The notes under the pieces are model-generated. The model was not told the DNA's origin. It saw only the letters and a list, made by a program, of their open reading frames with translations, and made no database searches. Positions 12,428 through 23,849 of a stretch of 64,000 bases of DNA are shown here, one piece after another. The DNA is taken from the NCBI GenBank assembly GCA_022410635.1, contig JAJVDF010000455.1, forward strand, positions 438,101 through 502,100, in the 5' to 3' direction. The position numbers and the translations under genes are program-made. This DNA is from Tretioscincus oriximinensis (Eukaryota > Chordata > Lepidosauria > Squamata > Gymnophthalmidae). The first letter of the stretch is position 1; each line of letters starts with the position of its first letter.

Positions 12428-12475
12428 TTGTAGTAGTAGTAGTAGTAGTAGAACTAGTAATAGTAATAATAATTG
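12428..12475. repeat. (TAG)n microsatellite
   Basis: TAG triplets drift into AAT triplets at the far end. Simple repeat adjoining the LINE fragment. Confidence 0.85.
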
Positions 12476-12559
12476 TACTTGATGAATGGTATACAAGCTA
12501 AATTGCAACAGAGGAGCAAGGATGCATTGCACTTTACTCTCAGGGAAATTGTTACTGAT

Positions 12560-13920
12560 CCAATGACTTCTTGTAATACAGGACATACAAACACATTTGG
12601 AAAAAATCAGCTCATCAATGCTCTGGTACTTTCCAGGTTGGATTATTGAAATGTCCTCTACATGGGAGCTGCAGCTGGTGTAGAACACAGCAACTAGACT
12701 TAAGACTATGCATGCATGTCTTGAAAGAGTTACACAGCTTGCCAGTTTACTACTAAGACCAATTCAAGGTATTAACATTAGGGCTGCGTTCACACGACAA
12801 GCTAAAAACCGGAATAAAGCTATATTTCAGAATATAGCAATCTCATGCACAAACACCCCCCTGCCTATTTTTTTGGGGGGCTATTGCTGCCATCGTTAGA
12901 GGATCATTTGCCTCCTCCTTGAATCCAATCTGTCAGCAGCAGCCCCTGAAAGCAGGCGAAGGTCTGGCTAGAGGATGGGCAAGTTCTGTCCCAAAATGTT
13001 ACCCAGAACTAGGCTCCGTATGGATGGGGCCAGCAGAATGTGGCCGTCTCCACCTCCTCTTTGCTTCGGAAGAATTTCCTAACACAGCAGTAAAAGGACT
13101 GTGCTGCACTGACAGGCTGCATCCACAGGAAACTAATCTGTTCCTCAGAATAGGATCCCTCCAAACCACTGGGCCTGCCATACTCTACACTTGCATGTGG
13201 TTGGGAGGCTCCTATTCTGCAGAACAGATTGGCTCCCGGTGGATGCAGCCTGTCAGTGCAGTGTTTTTGAAAGCTGTGTCCTCGCTTTAACCTGTTGTGC
13301 CTTTTGTTCACACGTCTACGCTCGACAGAGGACGGGGGATGGTCATGAGAGGATGGACGTCGACTGCGAGAAAATGGAGGTTCTTAGGAATGATGCCTGA
13401 ATATCCCAGCAATAGCTTATTCTGAAACAAAAGGCATTTATTGCGAGATGATTGTTGAAAGACACTTAATACATGTGCCAGAACCTCCCTAATCTCGTCC
13501 TGATTGAGTAAGTCAATAGCTGTGTGCACGCAGCCTACTTATAAGACCCTAAATAACTTGGATCCCAAATATCTAAGGGAACACCTGCTCCCCTATCAAT
13601 CTGTCCATGCCTTACAATTTGCAGAGAGGCCTTTCTGCTAAGCCCATCGCTCTTGTAAGCAAAGGGAATGGGAACCTGGGAAAGGATCTTTTCAGTAACA
13701 GCCCTCAGATTACGGAATAGCTGCCTTCTTGAGGCGCGTCAATTGTCATTCATTCAGAAAATGTCTAAAGAAACACCTCTTTAACCTGGTTTTTGGTTGA
13801 AGAAACTGTTCTCCTTTTGCCCACTTTTAGGTACTGTTTTTATTGTTAACTGTATTTTTCATTGTTAGCCACTCTGAAACCTTTGGATGTAGAGTGGGAT
13901 AATCAATCACTCAGTCAATC
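12560..13920 (+). mobile_element. L2-like LINE, split by a DNA element
   Basis: The left part (to 12780) encodes an 'ALVLSRLDY.NVLYMGA' then 'VQNTATRL' type sequence. The right part (from 13541) resumes with YKTLNNLDPKYLREHLLPYQ and the 'LKKHLFNL' ending. Together they read as the C-terminal part of L2 reverse transcriptase, interrupted exactly where element 12781-13540 sits. The 3' end is a weak GTAGAGTGGGATAA tail. Stops and frameshifts show it is dead. Confidence 0.7.
12781..13540. mobile_element. Palindromic DNA element inserted in L2
   Basis: Begins GGGCTGCGTTCACACGAC and ends with the imperfect inverse GTGTGCACGCAGCCTAC. L2 coding sequence is continuous across it, so the insertion is secondary. 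A hairpin lies inside: arms at about 13105-13167 and 13199-13263 pair over roughly 60 bases. The target duplication may be TTA but is not certain. The open frames on both strands (123 codons at 12919-13290 the longest) follow from the palindrome and are not genes. PIF/Harbinger-like by ends. Confidence 0.55.
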
Positions 13921-14105
13921 GCTTAATCACATACTGACCATGCTCAGCATTTACTTCCTGCTTGGTATTGTCTGTTCCATGTGGATTTCATGGTTTTCTA
14001 GTGGTTTATTTGCAGAAGGATGAGGGTAAGCATGCCTGGGCTCACGATTGGGTTATTTGGAACTTAACACCATCATAACATGTGGTGGTGGGCTTTGTCT
14101 TAGTC

Positions 14106-14430
14106 CAGGCTTGTAGCATATTAGAGACTAACAAGAAAAAGGTAGGTGAAAGATAGCCACTGCTGGGACTGTGCAATTACATGAGGTCAATCTCAATGAC
14201 CCTGAAGGTCCTTTCCAATTCTATGATTTTATAAATTTTCTCTTAATAATGCCATAATAGCACGAAGAAAGCCTTCTGTGGGGAACACTCCCACAATGCC
14301 CATCTTCCTTGATTTTCACTTATAGTTCACTGCCATAAAAGAATGTTGTACTCTGCATGACTTCAACAGAGAGCATCTGAAGAAGCAGATTTACCTATGG
14401 AAGCTCTTATTGCTTGTTCTTTTCTTGTTA
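14106..14430 (+). mobile_element. Old dispersed reptile repeat plus CR1 end fragment
   Basis: 'ttagagactaacaag' at 14123 and 'catctgaagaagcagattta' to 'gttagattctaagg' (14376-14441) belong to a dispersed repeat also seen at 33586 and 35755. Between them, 14135-14233 is a CR1-type 3' end (GACCCTGAAGGTCCTTTCCA, then TTCTATGATT). The family name is unknown to me. Confidence 0.4.
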
Positions 14431-14593
14431 GATTCTAAGGCCCTGTCCACATGGAGCCTTATTCTGGGAAACATCTCAGGACAGAGCTTGGCATCCACAT
14501 ACTAGTATAGACTATGGCAGGCCCCATTCATCAGCACTAGCATGTAGACGGCAGACTCCTATTGTGAGGTATAGCCCAAATAAGGGCTTAAGG

Positions 14594-14678
14594 TAGGCTG
14601 ACCAGATGACCCCAAAAAGGACTGCACCCCCAAAACAGGTTTTCAACACCCCGTAAAAGGGGTCATCTGGTCAGCCTA
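14594..14678. mobile_element. 85-bp hairpin element, TAGGCTGACC family
   Basis: The terminal 20 bases TAGGCTGACCAGATGACCCC and the last 20 bases are perfect inverse complements, with little between them. The smallest copy of the family; a clear target duplication was not found. Confidence 0.75.
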
Positions 14679-14679
14679 G

Positions 14680-17600
14680 AAGGTGTTACAAGAATGAGAC
14701 TCCTTGTAGATATTCTGCAACAGATCTTTATGTTTTTCTTTTCCTGTAAAGATCAATAGCAACTTTAGATCGTTTCTTTAAATAAAAAAATGAATGAATG
14801 AATGAATAAAATGACAGATCTAATAAAATAGTGTGGAAAGTGCATTTTGAAAATGATGAAAACAAATAGGCATATGGAATCTGGCATCTAACAATCTGCC
14901 AAAGCCCTCATTCCATGGATAAAAGCAGTTTAATTATCTCTTTCCTTCCATTATTAGTTGATTGACCTGAGGCTGTGTATTAAATCTTGGTGGAAGAGAT
15001 TACTGTGTCAATGTATCTAATTATATAGTGGGGGTTTTAAATGCAAAATCTACATAACTCTGAATCTCCAAGCCTCAACTTCATTTTTGACAACAGGCAT
15101 CAGACACCCATAAACAGTAGTCATTTTGAAATTCCCATACAAATGTTTGTCCATTTCTGCCTTATCAAGCAAACAAAGGCTTGCATGAGAATTATATGCC
15201 TCTGATCCGAGATAAAATCAAAAAACAGAGCAAGTGCAGAAAAAGCCTCAGTTTTGACTCAATTTCCAAGCTTCTGCTCAACAATTAGCTTTCTCTGGGC
15301 ACTCAGTACACTCTACACTCGGACTGCTTTTGTTAGTAAAAATAGATGGCGGTCTGAATCAGATAGCACTTAATAATTCCCACTTGAGCAGACTAAGTCA
15401 GTTTGAGGCTCGAATGGAGACGTTGCACTTGCATTGCTCCCATGACATTTTGTTTAACCTGTAATTACAGTTCTGGGGTAGGGGTAAGATAGATGGGGTA
15501 GTAGGGGAAGACTTAGGGAGAGCTGGTGGGGGAGCCACTGGAGATGGGGGTGCGAGATATGATTTAATGCTGGAAGCCCATGAGTATTTCATGCCTGCTC
15601 CCTTATAGATGTGATTTGTGACAATATGCTTCATAACACGTTCAGTCTCTCTCCTTCTTTGTTCCCCCATCCCACACATCCTTACATTCTTGCAGACTTT
15701 CTTTACATGATTATTTTCAGTAAGTATCTAACATACAGAACATCTGTCTAACTTTATAAAGCAACATGATAAACTGTGGGAAAAAGAAAAGCTTTAACTA
15801 AATAACTTAACAGTGAAGAAGAGCGTTGGATTTCAACAAGATAACACACCTTAGCATCTACACAGAGCTTGTTCTTTCTTTCTTGGAAAGTTATAGTTTT
15901 TTAACCTGATGGTTTCCATCTGGCTTGATGGTTTCTATGATTTACCTTCAACTTCAAAGGAGCTGGCAGCCAAACAAGTGTGTTATGTGAAATGCTTCCC
16001 AAGGAGGAATTATGGAAGACTGTGAGAAAGCGCAGAAGACAAAAGGTGGGGTTGGGAGGATTAAAATACTTTTGGCCTTGGATGACATTTTTAATTGAGC
16101 TTTGCTAATAGGTTGAATGGAGCATAGGAGAAACCTCTTATGCCAGTTCATAGACAAAGATTTTGGCAGCCTGTCAGGCTAGAAATAGTAAGTGCTTACA
16201 TCTGTAATTGCAGAATGAGCAAACACTCACGTACACACATGCTGACATGTAAATGTGGCCCAGGAAGTTTGTTTTTGACAGTAAGCACATTTGAAGCACT
16301 GTCTGTCTGTGGAAACAAAAGTAGGCTTCAGCATGGCAAACAAGTTGTACTCGGAGTTTCTGATCCCTCAGCAGCTTTGCCAACGTGCCAGAGAACTGAA
16401 AAGGCGAGTTCATTGTTTCTAATGAAACATGCTGTGCTCATTTGTCCAGTGCGTGCTTTGGGAAGCGAAGGCAAAACCGTCTCTTTCACTACTGTTATTC
16501 TCCCTCTGTTGCCTGAGTCCATGTACTCCATGCTCAAGGGCAAAGGGTTTCTTGATCACCAGCAGTGAAATCTGCCTCATCTATACTCTCCTGCTGAAAA
16601 AGGTGATCACTTTGGGGCTTTCCTAAGGATATTTGATAATCCTGCTCAGACTGCCTTTGCAATATATTAAAAGGTGGAAACAAATATGGAGAAAAAGAGA
16701 AATTTAGAGTGCCTCAGTCTTTATACCCAGATAGGAAGGGGAGGGCTGTTCAAGCAAGGTGTCTTATCCCTTTTGTGCTAAAAAGCAATCATTTTTCTTT
16801 AATGTAGATGTACTACCCCTTCATTGCCATTTGATAGGAAGAGGAGAACTTGTTTCCCTTGCAAGATTGACAGAGATCCTGAAAAATTAGTCTCAAAATT
16901 ACAAGTGATCCTGCTTCCTTCCTGGTCACAGCTAGATTGGTTTTAGGTTTTTTTTTTTTTTTTAAAATGCAGTCAGTCCATCTTCATGGAGAGAGGGAAG
17001 TGTCCTCTGTCTGTCAAATAGCAGATGGAAATTTCCTTGCTGCCACTTGATAGGTGAGATGGCTTTTTTTTATCATCTGAACTGAAATGTAGCCTGTTTC
17101 AAATTGGAAGATGGGCTCGTTCAAAGACATGAAAGCAATTCCGAAGGGACTTGTTAGGTCCTCAGAAGTATGGGCACAAATGCAAGAGGATTCTTGAAGT
17201 GATAAGATGGAAGATACTGTGCTCATTTCCATACTGAATGTGCAATTAGTGTTGGGCAGGCAGTGTATCTTACATGCACATTCAAGATGCCATAAAAGTG
17301 CTTTGTAGATTGTATTTATGGTTTGGTTTGGTTTCTATAAGTCATTTTGTAGAGCAAAACTGTTTAGTCCAAGTACTGGTAATTGATCTCTAGGGAAGGT
17401 TGCAAGGTGGGGAAATCCTGAAAGACCAATAACACCTGAGAGGGCAAATAACACCTATCAATAACACCTGAAAGGGCAAATGGAAAGTTTCTGCAATTGA
17501 TTTTAACAAAGGATGCCACATGTGTAAAAGCAAAAATGAGTTATACAAATAGTTACCCTAATCTTATATTTATTTATCTTGGTGTTATTAATAAAGCATG

Positions 17601-17713
17601 CTTACTGCCCCAATAATCATTCAAAGCAATTATTTCTGAATTTTAAAAGCCTATGAGTCCCACTCAGGCTTGGGCAGGCTGAAAACATAACACTAGATAT
17701 AAGTTAGGAGAGA
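14680..17713. other. Largely unique-looking DNA
   Basis: No repeat family recognised over about 3 kb, except a T-run at 16949. The section 14870-15440 has conserved-element texture and is listed separately. Open frames up to 142 codons (16140-16568) lack splice or domain support. Confidence 0.4.
14870..15440. promoter_or_regulatory. Candidate conserved non-coding cluster
   Basis: Repeat-free sequence with words such as CAGTTTAATTATCTC, TTAGTTGATTGACCTG, TTATCAAGCAAACAAAGGC and CAACAATTAGCTTTCTC, which resemble homeodomain, forkhead and HMG sites. By inspection only; cross-species alignment would decide. Confidence 0.3.
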
Positions 17714-17972
17714 NNNNNNNNNNNNNNNNNNNNNNNNNNNNNNNNNNNNNNNNNNNNNNNNNNNNNNNNNNNNNNNNNNNNNNNNNNNNNNNNNNNNNNN
17801 NNNNNNNNNNNNNNNNNNNNNNNNNNNNNNNNNNNNNNNNNNNNNNNNNNNNNNNNNNNNNNNNNNNNNNNNNNNNNNNNNNNNNNNNNNNNNNNNNNNN
17901 NNNNNNNNNNNNNNNNNNNNNNNNNNNNNNNNNNNNNNNNNNNNNNNNNNNNNNNNNNNNNNNNNNNNNNNN
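17714..17972. other. Assembly gap (259 N)
   Basis: An unbroken run of N. Apparent open frames across it on the minus strand are artefacts. Confidence 0.99.
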
Positions 17973-18029
17973 TGCATTCTGGCGTGTTCCGGCACAAAAA
18001 AAGCCCTGATTAAATGGCTTTTGGTGCAT

Positions 18030-18390
18030 TGGTTAAAAGGTACCTCTTCACCCAAACCTTTTATATATAAACGTAGGCTGACCAGATGACCCCTTTTTGG
18101 GGGGTTGAAAACCCGTTTTTGGGGTGCCTCCCATTTTTTTCTGAGGAAAAAAAATAAAAAAAATCTTTTTTTGAAAGAATTTCCTCAGAAAAAAATGGGA
18201 GGCACTCCAAAACTGGGTTTTCAACCCCCCCCGCCCCCAAAAGGGGTCATCTGGTCAGCGTACAAAAGTTATATTTTAAGTATGATAGTTTATTATTATT
18301 TTTGATTGAAGTTGCAGCCTAATCCATCCTGGTGCCTTTTAGTGAAGTATAGGATAGAAATAATTGAATAAATAATAAAGATAGTGGTAA
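18030..18390 (+). mobile_element. L2-like LINE 3' end split by a hairpin element
   Basis: 'ttaaaaggtacctcttcacc' (18032) and 'agtgaagtataggatagaaa' plus an AATAAATAATAAA tail (18340-18385) flank the hairpin at 18074-18262. They read as the two halves of an L2-type 3' region. Weak because the copy is short and old. Confidence 0.4.
18074..18262. mobile_element. 189-bp full-length hairpin, TAGGCTGACC family
   Basis: Arms of roughly 80 bases pair across an A/T-rich loop: TAGGCTGACCAGATGACCCC on the left against GGGGTCATCTGGTCAGCGTA on the right, with GGTGCCTCCCATTTTTTTCT against its inverse inside. Same architecture as 42864-43052. No coding capacity. Confidence 0.8.
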
Positions 18391-18534
18391 GGTGAATTGG
18401 GTTATTTTCAAAGTAGTCATGGCTACTACTTTGTGGCTCCTACATAGTAGTAAATAAGGGAGAAGCAATATCATTAATTTTTAACCTGTTGTGTAATTTT
18501 TAACCTGTCTTCCCTGATAGCAATAAATCCAGCT

Positions 18535-18800
18535 CACGTATACAAACAATGCAACAGTAATTCATTCAGCTCAGTCATAACTTATTCTTGACCAGATGGC
18601 TTTATTTTAGAATATCCAGTTGTAGCAGAATAAATAAATGATATCTGAATGCAACCAAAGTTTCACACTGGGGACATTTCACCAAGCTTTGGAAACTGCC
18701 TTGGAAAGTCGATCATTTTCAGAGCTTAGTAAAATGCTGCTGAATATTCTGGAATATTCAAGTATAGTGGAATAAATAAACAATGGAGCTTTTGACGCTG
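18535..18800. repeat. Fragments like the AGTTGCATYC element
   Basis: TCTGAATGCAACC (about 18645) and paired 'gaatattc' and 'aataaataa' segments recall the palindromic element at 42479-42609. No complete ends or target duplication, so only a possible relative. Confidence 0.3.
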
Positions 18801-19054
18801 GGGAACATTCATTGCCTGATTTTGAAGGAAGGCTGGGCTGCTTGCCTGAGCAGATATCTGGCCTGTTTATTCCTGAGCTAGAGGAAGTGATCTTAATGAC
18901 ACATAGCATGCAAACTGTGCAATGCCGTATATTGCATGCCGTGCAAAATGCATACTTTGGTCACTGCGAGCATGCACTAGCATGTGACTGACAGGTTCCA
19001 GTACATCATCCAAAATAAGTGCAGAATTTTTTTAGATGTGGCTGTTTTTAAATG

Positions 19055-19130
19055 TGCTGCTTTTATTGTTAACTGCCCTGAGACCTCCGGGTATAGGGCG
19101 GTATAAAAATATAAATAAATAATGAATAAA
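19055..19130 (+). mobile_element. L2-like LINE 3' tail
   Basis: 'ttattgttaactgccctgag' then ACCTCCGGGTATAGGGCGGT and an ATAAATAAAT tail: a well-preserved copy of the tail shared by the L2 and SINE copies here. Confidence 0.65.
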
Positions 19131-19572
19131 ATGCTTTGGACTAAGATTCCCCATGCCTGCTTCCTTACATTTTGTAAAAGCATTAAAATGTCTGGGAAGC
19201 AGTAACCAATCCCTATTTCCTGCTAGCAGCTGCCTGCCCTTCTTTATTGTTTTGCCCATTCCTGCCAGCTACACCCACATTTTCAGCTTGCCTGACAACT
19301 GTAGAACAGAACAGTCTGTACTGCACTCTCTTGATGGAAAAAGGGGACTGGGAGTGTGTTTTGAGAAGGAAGAAAAAAAAACAGGGCAAGACACTTAAAT
19401 GCCTGGAAAGAGAATGTGAAAGAAAGTCAGAGTCCCTCTTCAAGGAGAAGATTCTGGTAAAACAGGCCATTTTTTATTTTAAAAATCATCCAGATGGGTG
19501 CTTGGTGTACTAGAAGCAATCTGGCATTTGGATGAAAAGATGACTCTCCTTTCCCTACTTTTAGATTTTATT

Positions 19573-19840
19573 TTAATATTTATTATTTATTTATTTACAT
19601 TTACATTTCTATTCCGTCCTATACCCGAAGGTCTCAGGGTGATTAACAAATTAATAGAGCAATATCTGAAAGTAGGGAAGGGAGACTAGTTTTTCAGCCA
19701 AAGGCCAGGTTAAAGAAGTGTGTCTTCAAGCGTTTTCTAAATGCATACAAAGTTGGTGATTGACGCAGCTCAATGGGAAAACTTCCACAGTCTGGGAGCT
19801 GCCAGGGAGAATGCCCTATGCCAGGTTCCTACCACAGGTT
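19573..19840 (-). mobile_element. L2-like LINE 3' region
   Basis: On the minus strand it encodes HRAFSLAAPRLWKFSH, close to the L2 reverse-transcriptase C-terminal 'AFSVAAPRLWN' signature, followed by the GGGTATAGGAC-type 3' end and a (TAAA)n tail at 19573-19600. It directly adjoins the SINE at 19856. Confidence 0.7.
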
Positions 19841-19855
19841 CTTTGCCACTGAGAC

Positions 19856-20180
19856 AGGTGGAACGGTCTCTCATCTGGGAGATCAGGTTTTGAAGTCCTG
19901 TGTTGGACGTGGGAGTGGGGGGTGGGCTGAGCACCTTCCAATAGCCTGTAACTCTAACCAACCCAACTATTTGAAATCAAGAATTGCACGAAATTGCAAC
20001 TGACCGCAAGAAGATACATGGGAACCTCTATAGCCTGGTGGTGAAGATAGGATGTAAGCCTTTGGGCAAAATACCTTTGAGTCCCTTTGAAAGGTGAGAA
20101 AAGTGAGGTATAAGAACAAGTTCTTCTTCTTCGGGTATAGGCTGATATAGAAATGTAAAATAAATAAACAAATCTTGGAG
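19856..20180 (+). mobile_element. tRNA-derived SINE, TTC-tail class
   Basis: Starts in the tRNA-like head ('cggtctctcatctgggagat'), then the shared body GCAACTGACCGCAAGAAGAT and GAGTCCCTTTGAAAGGTGAG, then TTCTTCTTCTTC. A GGGTATAGGCTGATA tail follows (20134-20180), so this copy combines the TTC tail with an L2-like ending. The A box is missing. Confidence 0.7.
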
Positions 20181-20685
20181 GTAGGGGATATAGACTCAGC
20201 CTCAAGCAGTTTTTCCAAAGTTTGTAGTTTAGCAGGAACTCTCCAGGTTTCAATATTCTTTTTTTGAAATATTTAAAAAAGCAGGGAGCAGAAGAAAACC
20301 TCATTTTTCTGGTAGTCACTTGCTTCTGATGGCTACAAGCTTGCAAGTAACAGCTAGCAACACTTGCTCAACTATCCATGCAACAATGCTGCAGGGGGAA
20401 AGGAAGGAGGGATTATGGTTGTAAAGAGGGATAAATCAGCGGGGAGGTAGGGGTTTGGGCAGGCTTTGGACTTTTACCGATGTTTAAATATTTTAAATTA
20501 AAATTCACTTTTGTGCCAAAGCAAAGCAAAATGTTTTTAGCAAACGTAGTTGTTAGTTTTTGAAATCTGAAGTTCAAGGAAAACAAATAGTTAATGTTGA
20601 GAATTTTAAAGAGAAAAAGAAGGCTACATTTCAATTACAAATCCAATAAGCTTTCTACCTGAAGTACACACATAAAAAATCACAC
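20181..20685. other. Unassigned DNA
   Basis: AT-rich; nothing recognised. Confidence 0.4.
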
Positions 20686-20688
20686 TCA

Positions 20689-21798
20689 GGCTGTGTGTAC
20701 ACAACGTTTTTCTATCTCCTTCATAGTGCAGTCAGGAAGTCTGCTAAGTGCTTTTCAGTAGTTGACCCACAATAAACGCAGTCTATCATGCAATAAACTA
20801 TTTCTCAGATGTTCAGGCATTGTTCCAGAGAAACCCCGTTGTCGGGGTTCTCTATTAGGAATATATTAATTGGCATAAATATATTTGATATAAAAGTAAA
20901 CAAGCATTGGTCTCTAGAAGCACAGGCCTCATGTCTGCAAAAATTTGGGGAAATTTCCAGCACAGGGTGTTGCAAGAGAGCTAATCTCGCTTTCTGCCCT
21001 GAAGCAACACCCATCTTTGCAATGTTTACCTGCACCCATTATCTCAAAGTGCACCATTAGCTCAGGAGCCTTGGCTTAATGGCATTAATCAACTGCCTGG
21101 AAGCCCTGAGGAAGTTCTGGCTATCACCTCTCCAGGTCTTGGCAGCTACAGGGATAAATATTGTACCACCCAAACCATACCCATATTTGGAGTTTCCTGA
21201 CACAGGCTACACCCCTTGGGAGGAGGGAGAAACGTCACACAGGTGTCACAACCTGGGCCCACCTCCGGTCCGCTCCAAACCACACCTTTGGAGCACCCAT
21301 TCTCTGACGTCTGTTTTCTTGTACACGCCTTCTGATCTCATGTCAATAAAAACCAGTGCACAGGGGTGCTCTGGAGGTTCCATAACCACGTGGGCCTCCT
21401 AGATCTTGCCTCTTGATCTACGTTTATGGCCTCTGCGTGAGTTCTTGATGGGAGTCAGATTCTACACATGTCCATATCCTGATGATCAGCTGCTTCTGAT
21501 GTGCTGACACCTAATAACGTGATAGCAAACCCCCGTTACCCCATACTGTCTCTAGCATATGTGTGTGCACAAATTGGACACGAGGTGTTTAAACAAACGA
21601 GAATGCAGCAGCAGTTTCTATTGGCTGTTGCAAGTAAAAAAAAATTCTTGGATTGCATTGCAATCAGATCAATGAGTGATATTATGGAACTGGGGCACTG
21701 GTCACGGAATATACGTGTTTGGTATGCACGAACACGCAATTACTATATTCCAGATTATAGCATTAAAACTGTTTTTAAGTCATCATGTGCACACAGCC
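20689..21798. mobile_element. 1.1-kb DNA element with 3-bp TSD, Harbinger-like
   Basis: Starts GGCTGTGTGTACACA and ends with the inverse TGTGCACACAGCC. The flanking trinucleotides are both TCA (20686-20688, 21799-21801). Three-base TNA duplications recur at 42479-42609 and 45045-45485 with related ends, consistent with PIF/Harbinger-type transposition (TWA in the classic case). No transposase frame. The middle may hold a solo LTR, listed next. Confidence 0.5.
20836..21527 (+). mobile_element. Possible solo LTR
   Basis: A block starting TGTCGGGGTTC lies between two CCCCGT-like pentamers or hexamers (about 20830 and 21531) that could be a target duplication. It contains a TATAAAAG-like box near 20890 and a CAATAAAAACC polyadenylation-like site near 21343, followed by about 180 bases that could be R-U5. 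The 3' end does not show the usual CA, so this is tentative. No internal retroviral coding sequence is present. Confidence 0.25.
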
Positions 21799-21801
21799 TC
21801 A

Positions 21802-22530
21802 GACACACAGGAAAGCTTAAGATCTTTTCACACTGACTAGTATACAACCTGGGCCTTTCTCTTCCTTACTTGGTGCAAATTAGAGAGTTCACATCCCTTC
21901 CTTTTACATTAAATTGTGCAGATATTCAGTCATATCTGATTCTTTGTAACCCTCTGCACCGTATCATGACAATCTAGATTACTAAAATGTGGGTTTTTAT
22001 CAATGCGTCACCTTTTAAGAGCAGGACATAAGTTGTTCTCACTGTTATTATTGCCTATATAGCAGCGGCAAGAGTGACTGAAGTGGCAAGTATGAAAGGT
22101 ATGAATGGTGCTTAGGGGTCCTCTAGTGTCTTCTTACTCTATTTTTTAAATCAAATCTAAGCATTTAAGGAGGATGAATCAATAATTAACTGCATTCATT
22201 TGAAATCAGCTATGGCCTTATCTCCAGAAACAGTCTTGTATCCGTGCTGTAAACATAAAGGGCTATGTTTAATTAATTATTAGAAAGGGAATGGGAACAA
22301 GGTTTCAGCAAGGAGAGTCAATTAAATCAAAATGAAGGGACTAGAAGCAAGGCAATGATTTCTACATGTATGCAAGATCTTCAGTGCTCTTCCTTCTCTC
22401 CACAATACAGTCTAAGTATAGATCATAGCTCATTTTGATTCTGTATTTAGTATGATTTTTTTTTACTAATGTAGATAGCCAGATTGTCCACCTCTTAAAC
22501 TGTTTGCAAAAGGAGACAAATCTCTGTGAC
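21802..22530. other. Unassigned DNA
   Basis: No family or gene recognised between the two DNA elements. Confidence 0.4.
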
Positions 22531-22533
22531 TTA

Positions 22534-22680
22534 GGCCCTGTTCTCATATCTACTTTTAAAGCTTTTTCCGTCCTGAAGAATGAGCTTAATTTGTTTCTCT
22601 CTCTCTCTCTCAGAAACTCGGATTAAGCTCATTCTTCAGGACTGAGAAAGGTTTAAAAGAAGTAGGTATGTGACCAAGGC
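22534..22680. mobile_element. 147-bp foldback element
   Basis: The left arm (GGCCCTGTTCTCATATCTAC, then GAAGAATGAGCTTAAT) pairs with the right arm (ATTAAGCTCATTCTTC, then a decayed end at 22680), with a (TC)n run at 22596-22611 near the loop. The arms are about 60 bases. A related right half lies at about 63090-63217. The target duplication is unclear. Confidence 0.6.
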
Positions 22681-22719
22681 TATAGAAACAACCCTTTTAC
22701 AGAGAGGAATTACACAATT

Positions 22720-22930
22720 TTCCCCATTCTATGGAACAGTCTCCCAGGTGTATCAGTTACCACTCTTGTGTTCATTTAGATCTTTGAAGACGCACCTCTT
22801 TAACCTGGCCTTTGATTGAAGAAATGCTTTTCTTCTGATTTTTCAATACTGTTTTATACTGTTTTTAATGTCAATTTTGTATTGTTGTTTTGGGTATAAG
22901 GTGGGGTATAAATATAAAAAAATAAATAGA
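22720..22930 (+). mobile_element. L2-like LINE 3' end
   Basis: 'tttgaagacgcacctcttta' and 'acctggcctttgattgaaga' match the L2 C-terminal and 3' UTR region of the 13.7 kb copy, ending in GGGTATAAGGTGGGGTATAA and an A/T tail. Confidence 0.65.
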
Positions 22931-23620
22931 AATGGCTTATGTAGCTTGTTATGCTAGGACCTCATTTGGAGGCACGTTAACCAGCAAATTATGCCACAGG
23001 TTAGTAGAACTTGTATTAGACCCCAGATTTATGTTTTCCTGCATGATTCTGGTCATGCATTCTTTAGAAAAAAGGTGGCACATGCTTTGGAATGGAAACA
23101 AGCAGCTCTTGCAAAAATGATGCTCCAAATCCCATTTGAATCTTGAGTAATGCTGATCAGTCAGTCTTTGTAAGAAGCTCAAAGGGCATCTACCCAAGTA
23201 AGCTCAGAATATGCAAATAGAATTGGATCTTCAAACAGTGAAATGTTACTTATCCATCATGTTGAATGCTTATGAAAGCCGGCCTCTGGGTGATACTGCT
23301 TTAGAAGGAAAGGCCAGCTTGTTTGGAAACACATGCAGAGCATTTAAAATACATGTGGTCTGAAGACAAAACAAATTTACTCAGCATTAAATCTCATGGA
23401 GTTCAATGAAAATTACTTTTAGGAGAGTTTAGGGTAGGAGTGGCTATGAGGCAGATTTAGATTTCTTGGCATTGCAGGCCCAGCAAATGTTTTGAGCTGT
23501 TTATGCATATATCTTGATAGATCCACTTTAGTCAAAACAGATTAGCTTGCTCTATATTAACTGAAGCAACATACTGTATATCATCATCAATGAAGCAAGC
23601 TGAGATGCATTAGAAGTGGG
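22931..23620. other. Unassigned DNA upstream of the candidate exon
   Basis: No repeat recognised. No TATA box or CpG-rich promoter is evident immediately before 23626. Confidence 0.4.
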
Positions 23621-23625
23621 ATAAC

Positions 23626-23849
23626 ATGTGCTACCATGCAGATACGATGGTGCTACTCCAGATGATGGAACAAGACCTTCTATGCAGCAATTCGTTCCCT
23701 TTCCTGTCCATCAAACTTCTGCTGGGGCTGCTGTTCTTTGGTGGATCCTATTGCCCGCTGGCTAGCTTTGAAGCTGACTTGAGAGTTGCCTCGGCAGCCA
23801 GTATTTCCCAGAAGTGGCATTTTGAAGAGGATTCAAAGTTGATTTGCAA
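23626..23849 (+). CDS. Candidate first coding exon, unrecognised secreted protein
   Basis: Open from an ATG at 23626 (better-context ATGs at 23647 and 23662) to a strong donor, CAA|GTAAGT, at 23850. The frame would stop immediately if unspliced. Residues about 24-41 (FPFLSIKLLLGLLFFGGS) form a hydrophobic, signal-peptide-like core; after it comes a polar segment ending SKLIC. The exon ends in phase 2. Joining to 25081 completes a Lys codon and stays open. No protein family is recognised, and the start is uncertain: the true exon could begin at an acceptor such as the CAG just before 23662. Repeat signatures are absent. It could still be chance, as 75-codon frames occur throughout the window. 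Confidence 0.35.

Noticed and set aside
12919..13290. Open frame of 123 codons, with open frames also on the opposite strand
   Set aside because: It lies within a palindromic DNA element; the open frames on both strands come from the hairpin arms.
16140..16568. 142-codon open frame
   Set aside because: Composition is unremarkable, there is no splice context, and overlapping frames on the opposite strand are similarly open.
17664..18055. Open frames of about 120 codons on the minus strand
   Set aside because: They consist almost wholly of the N gap.
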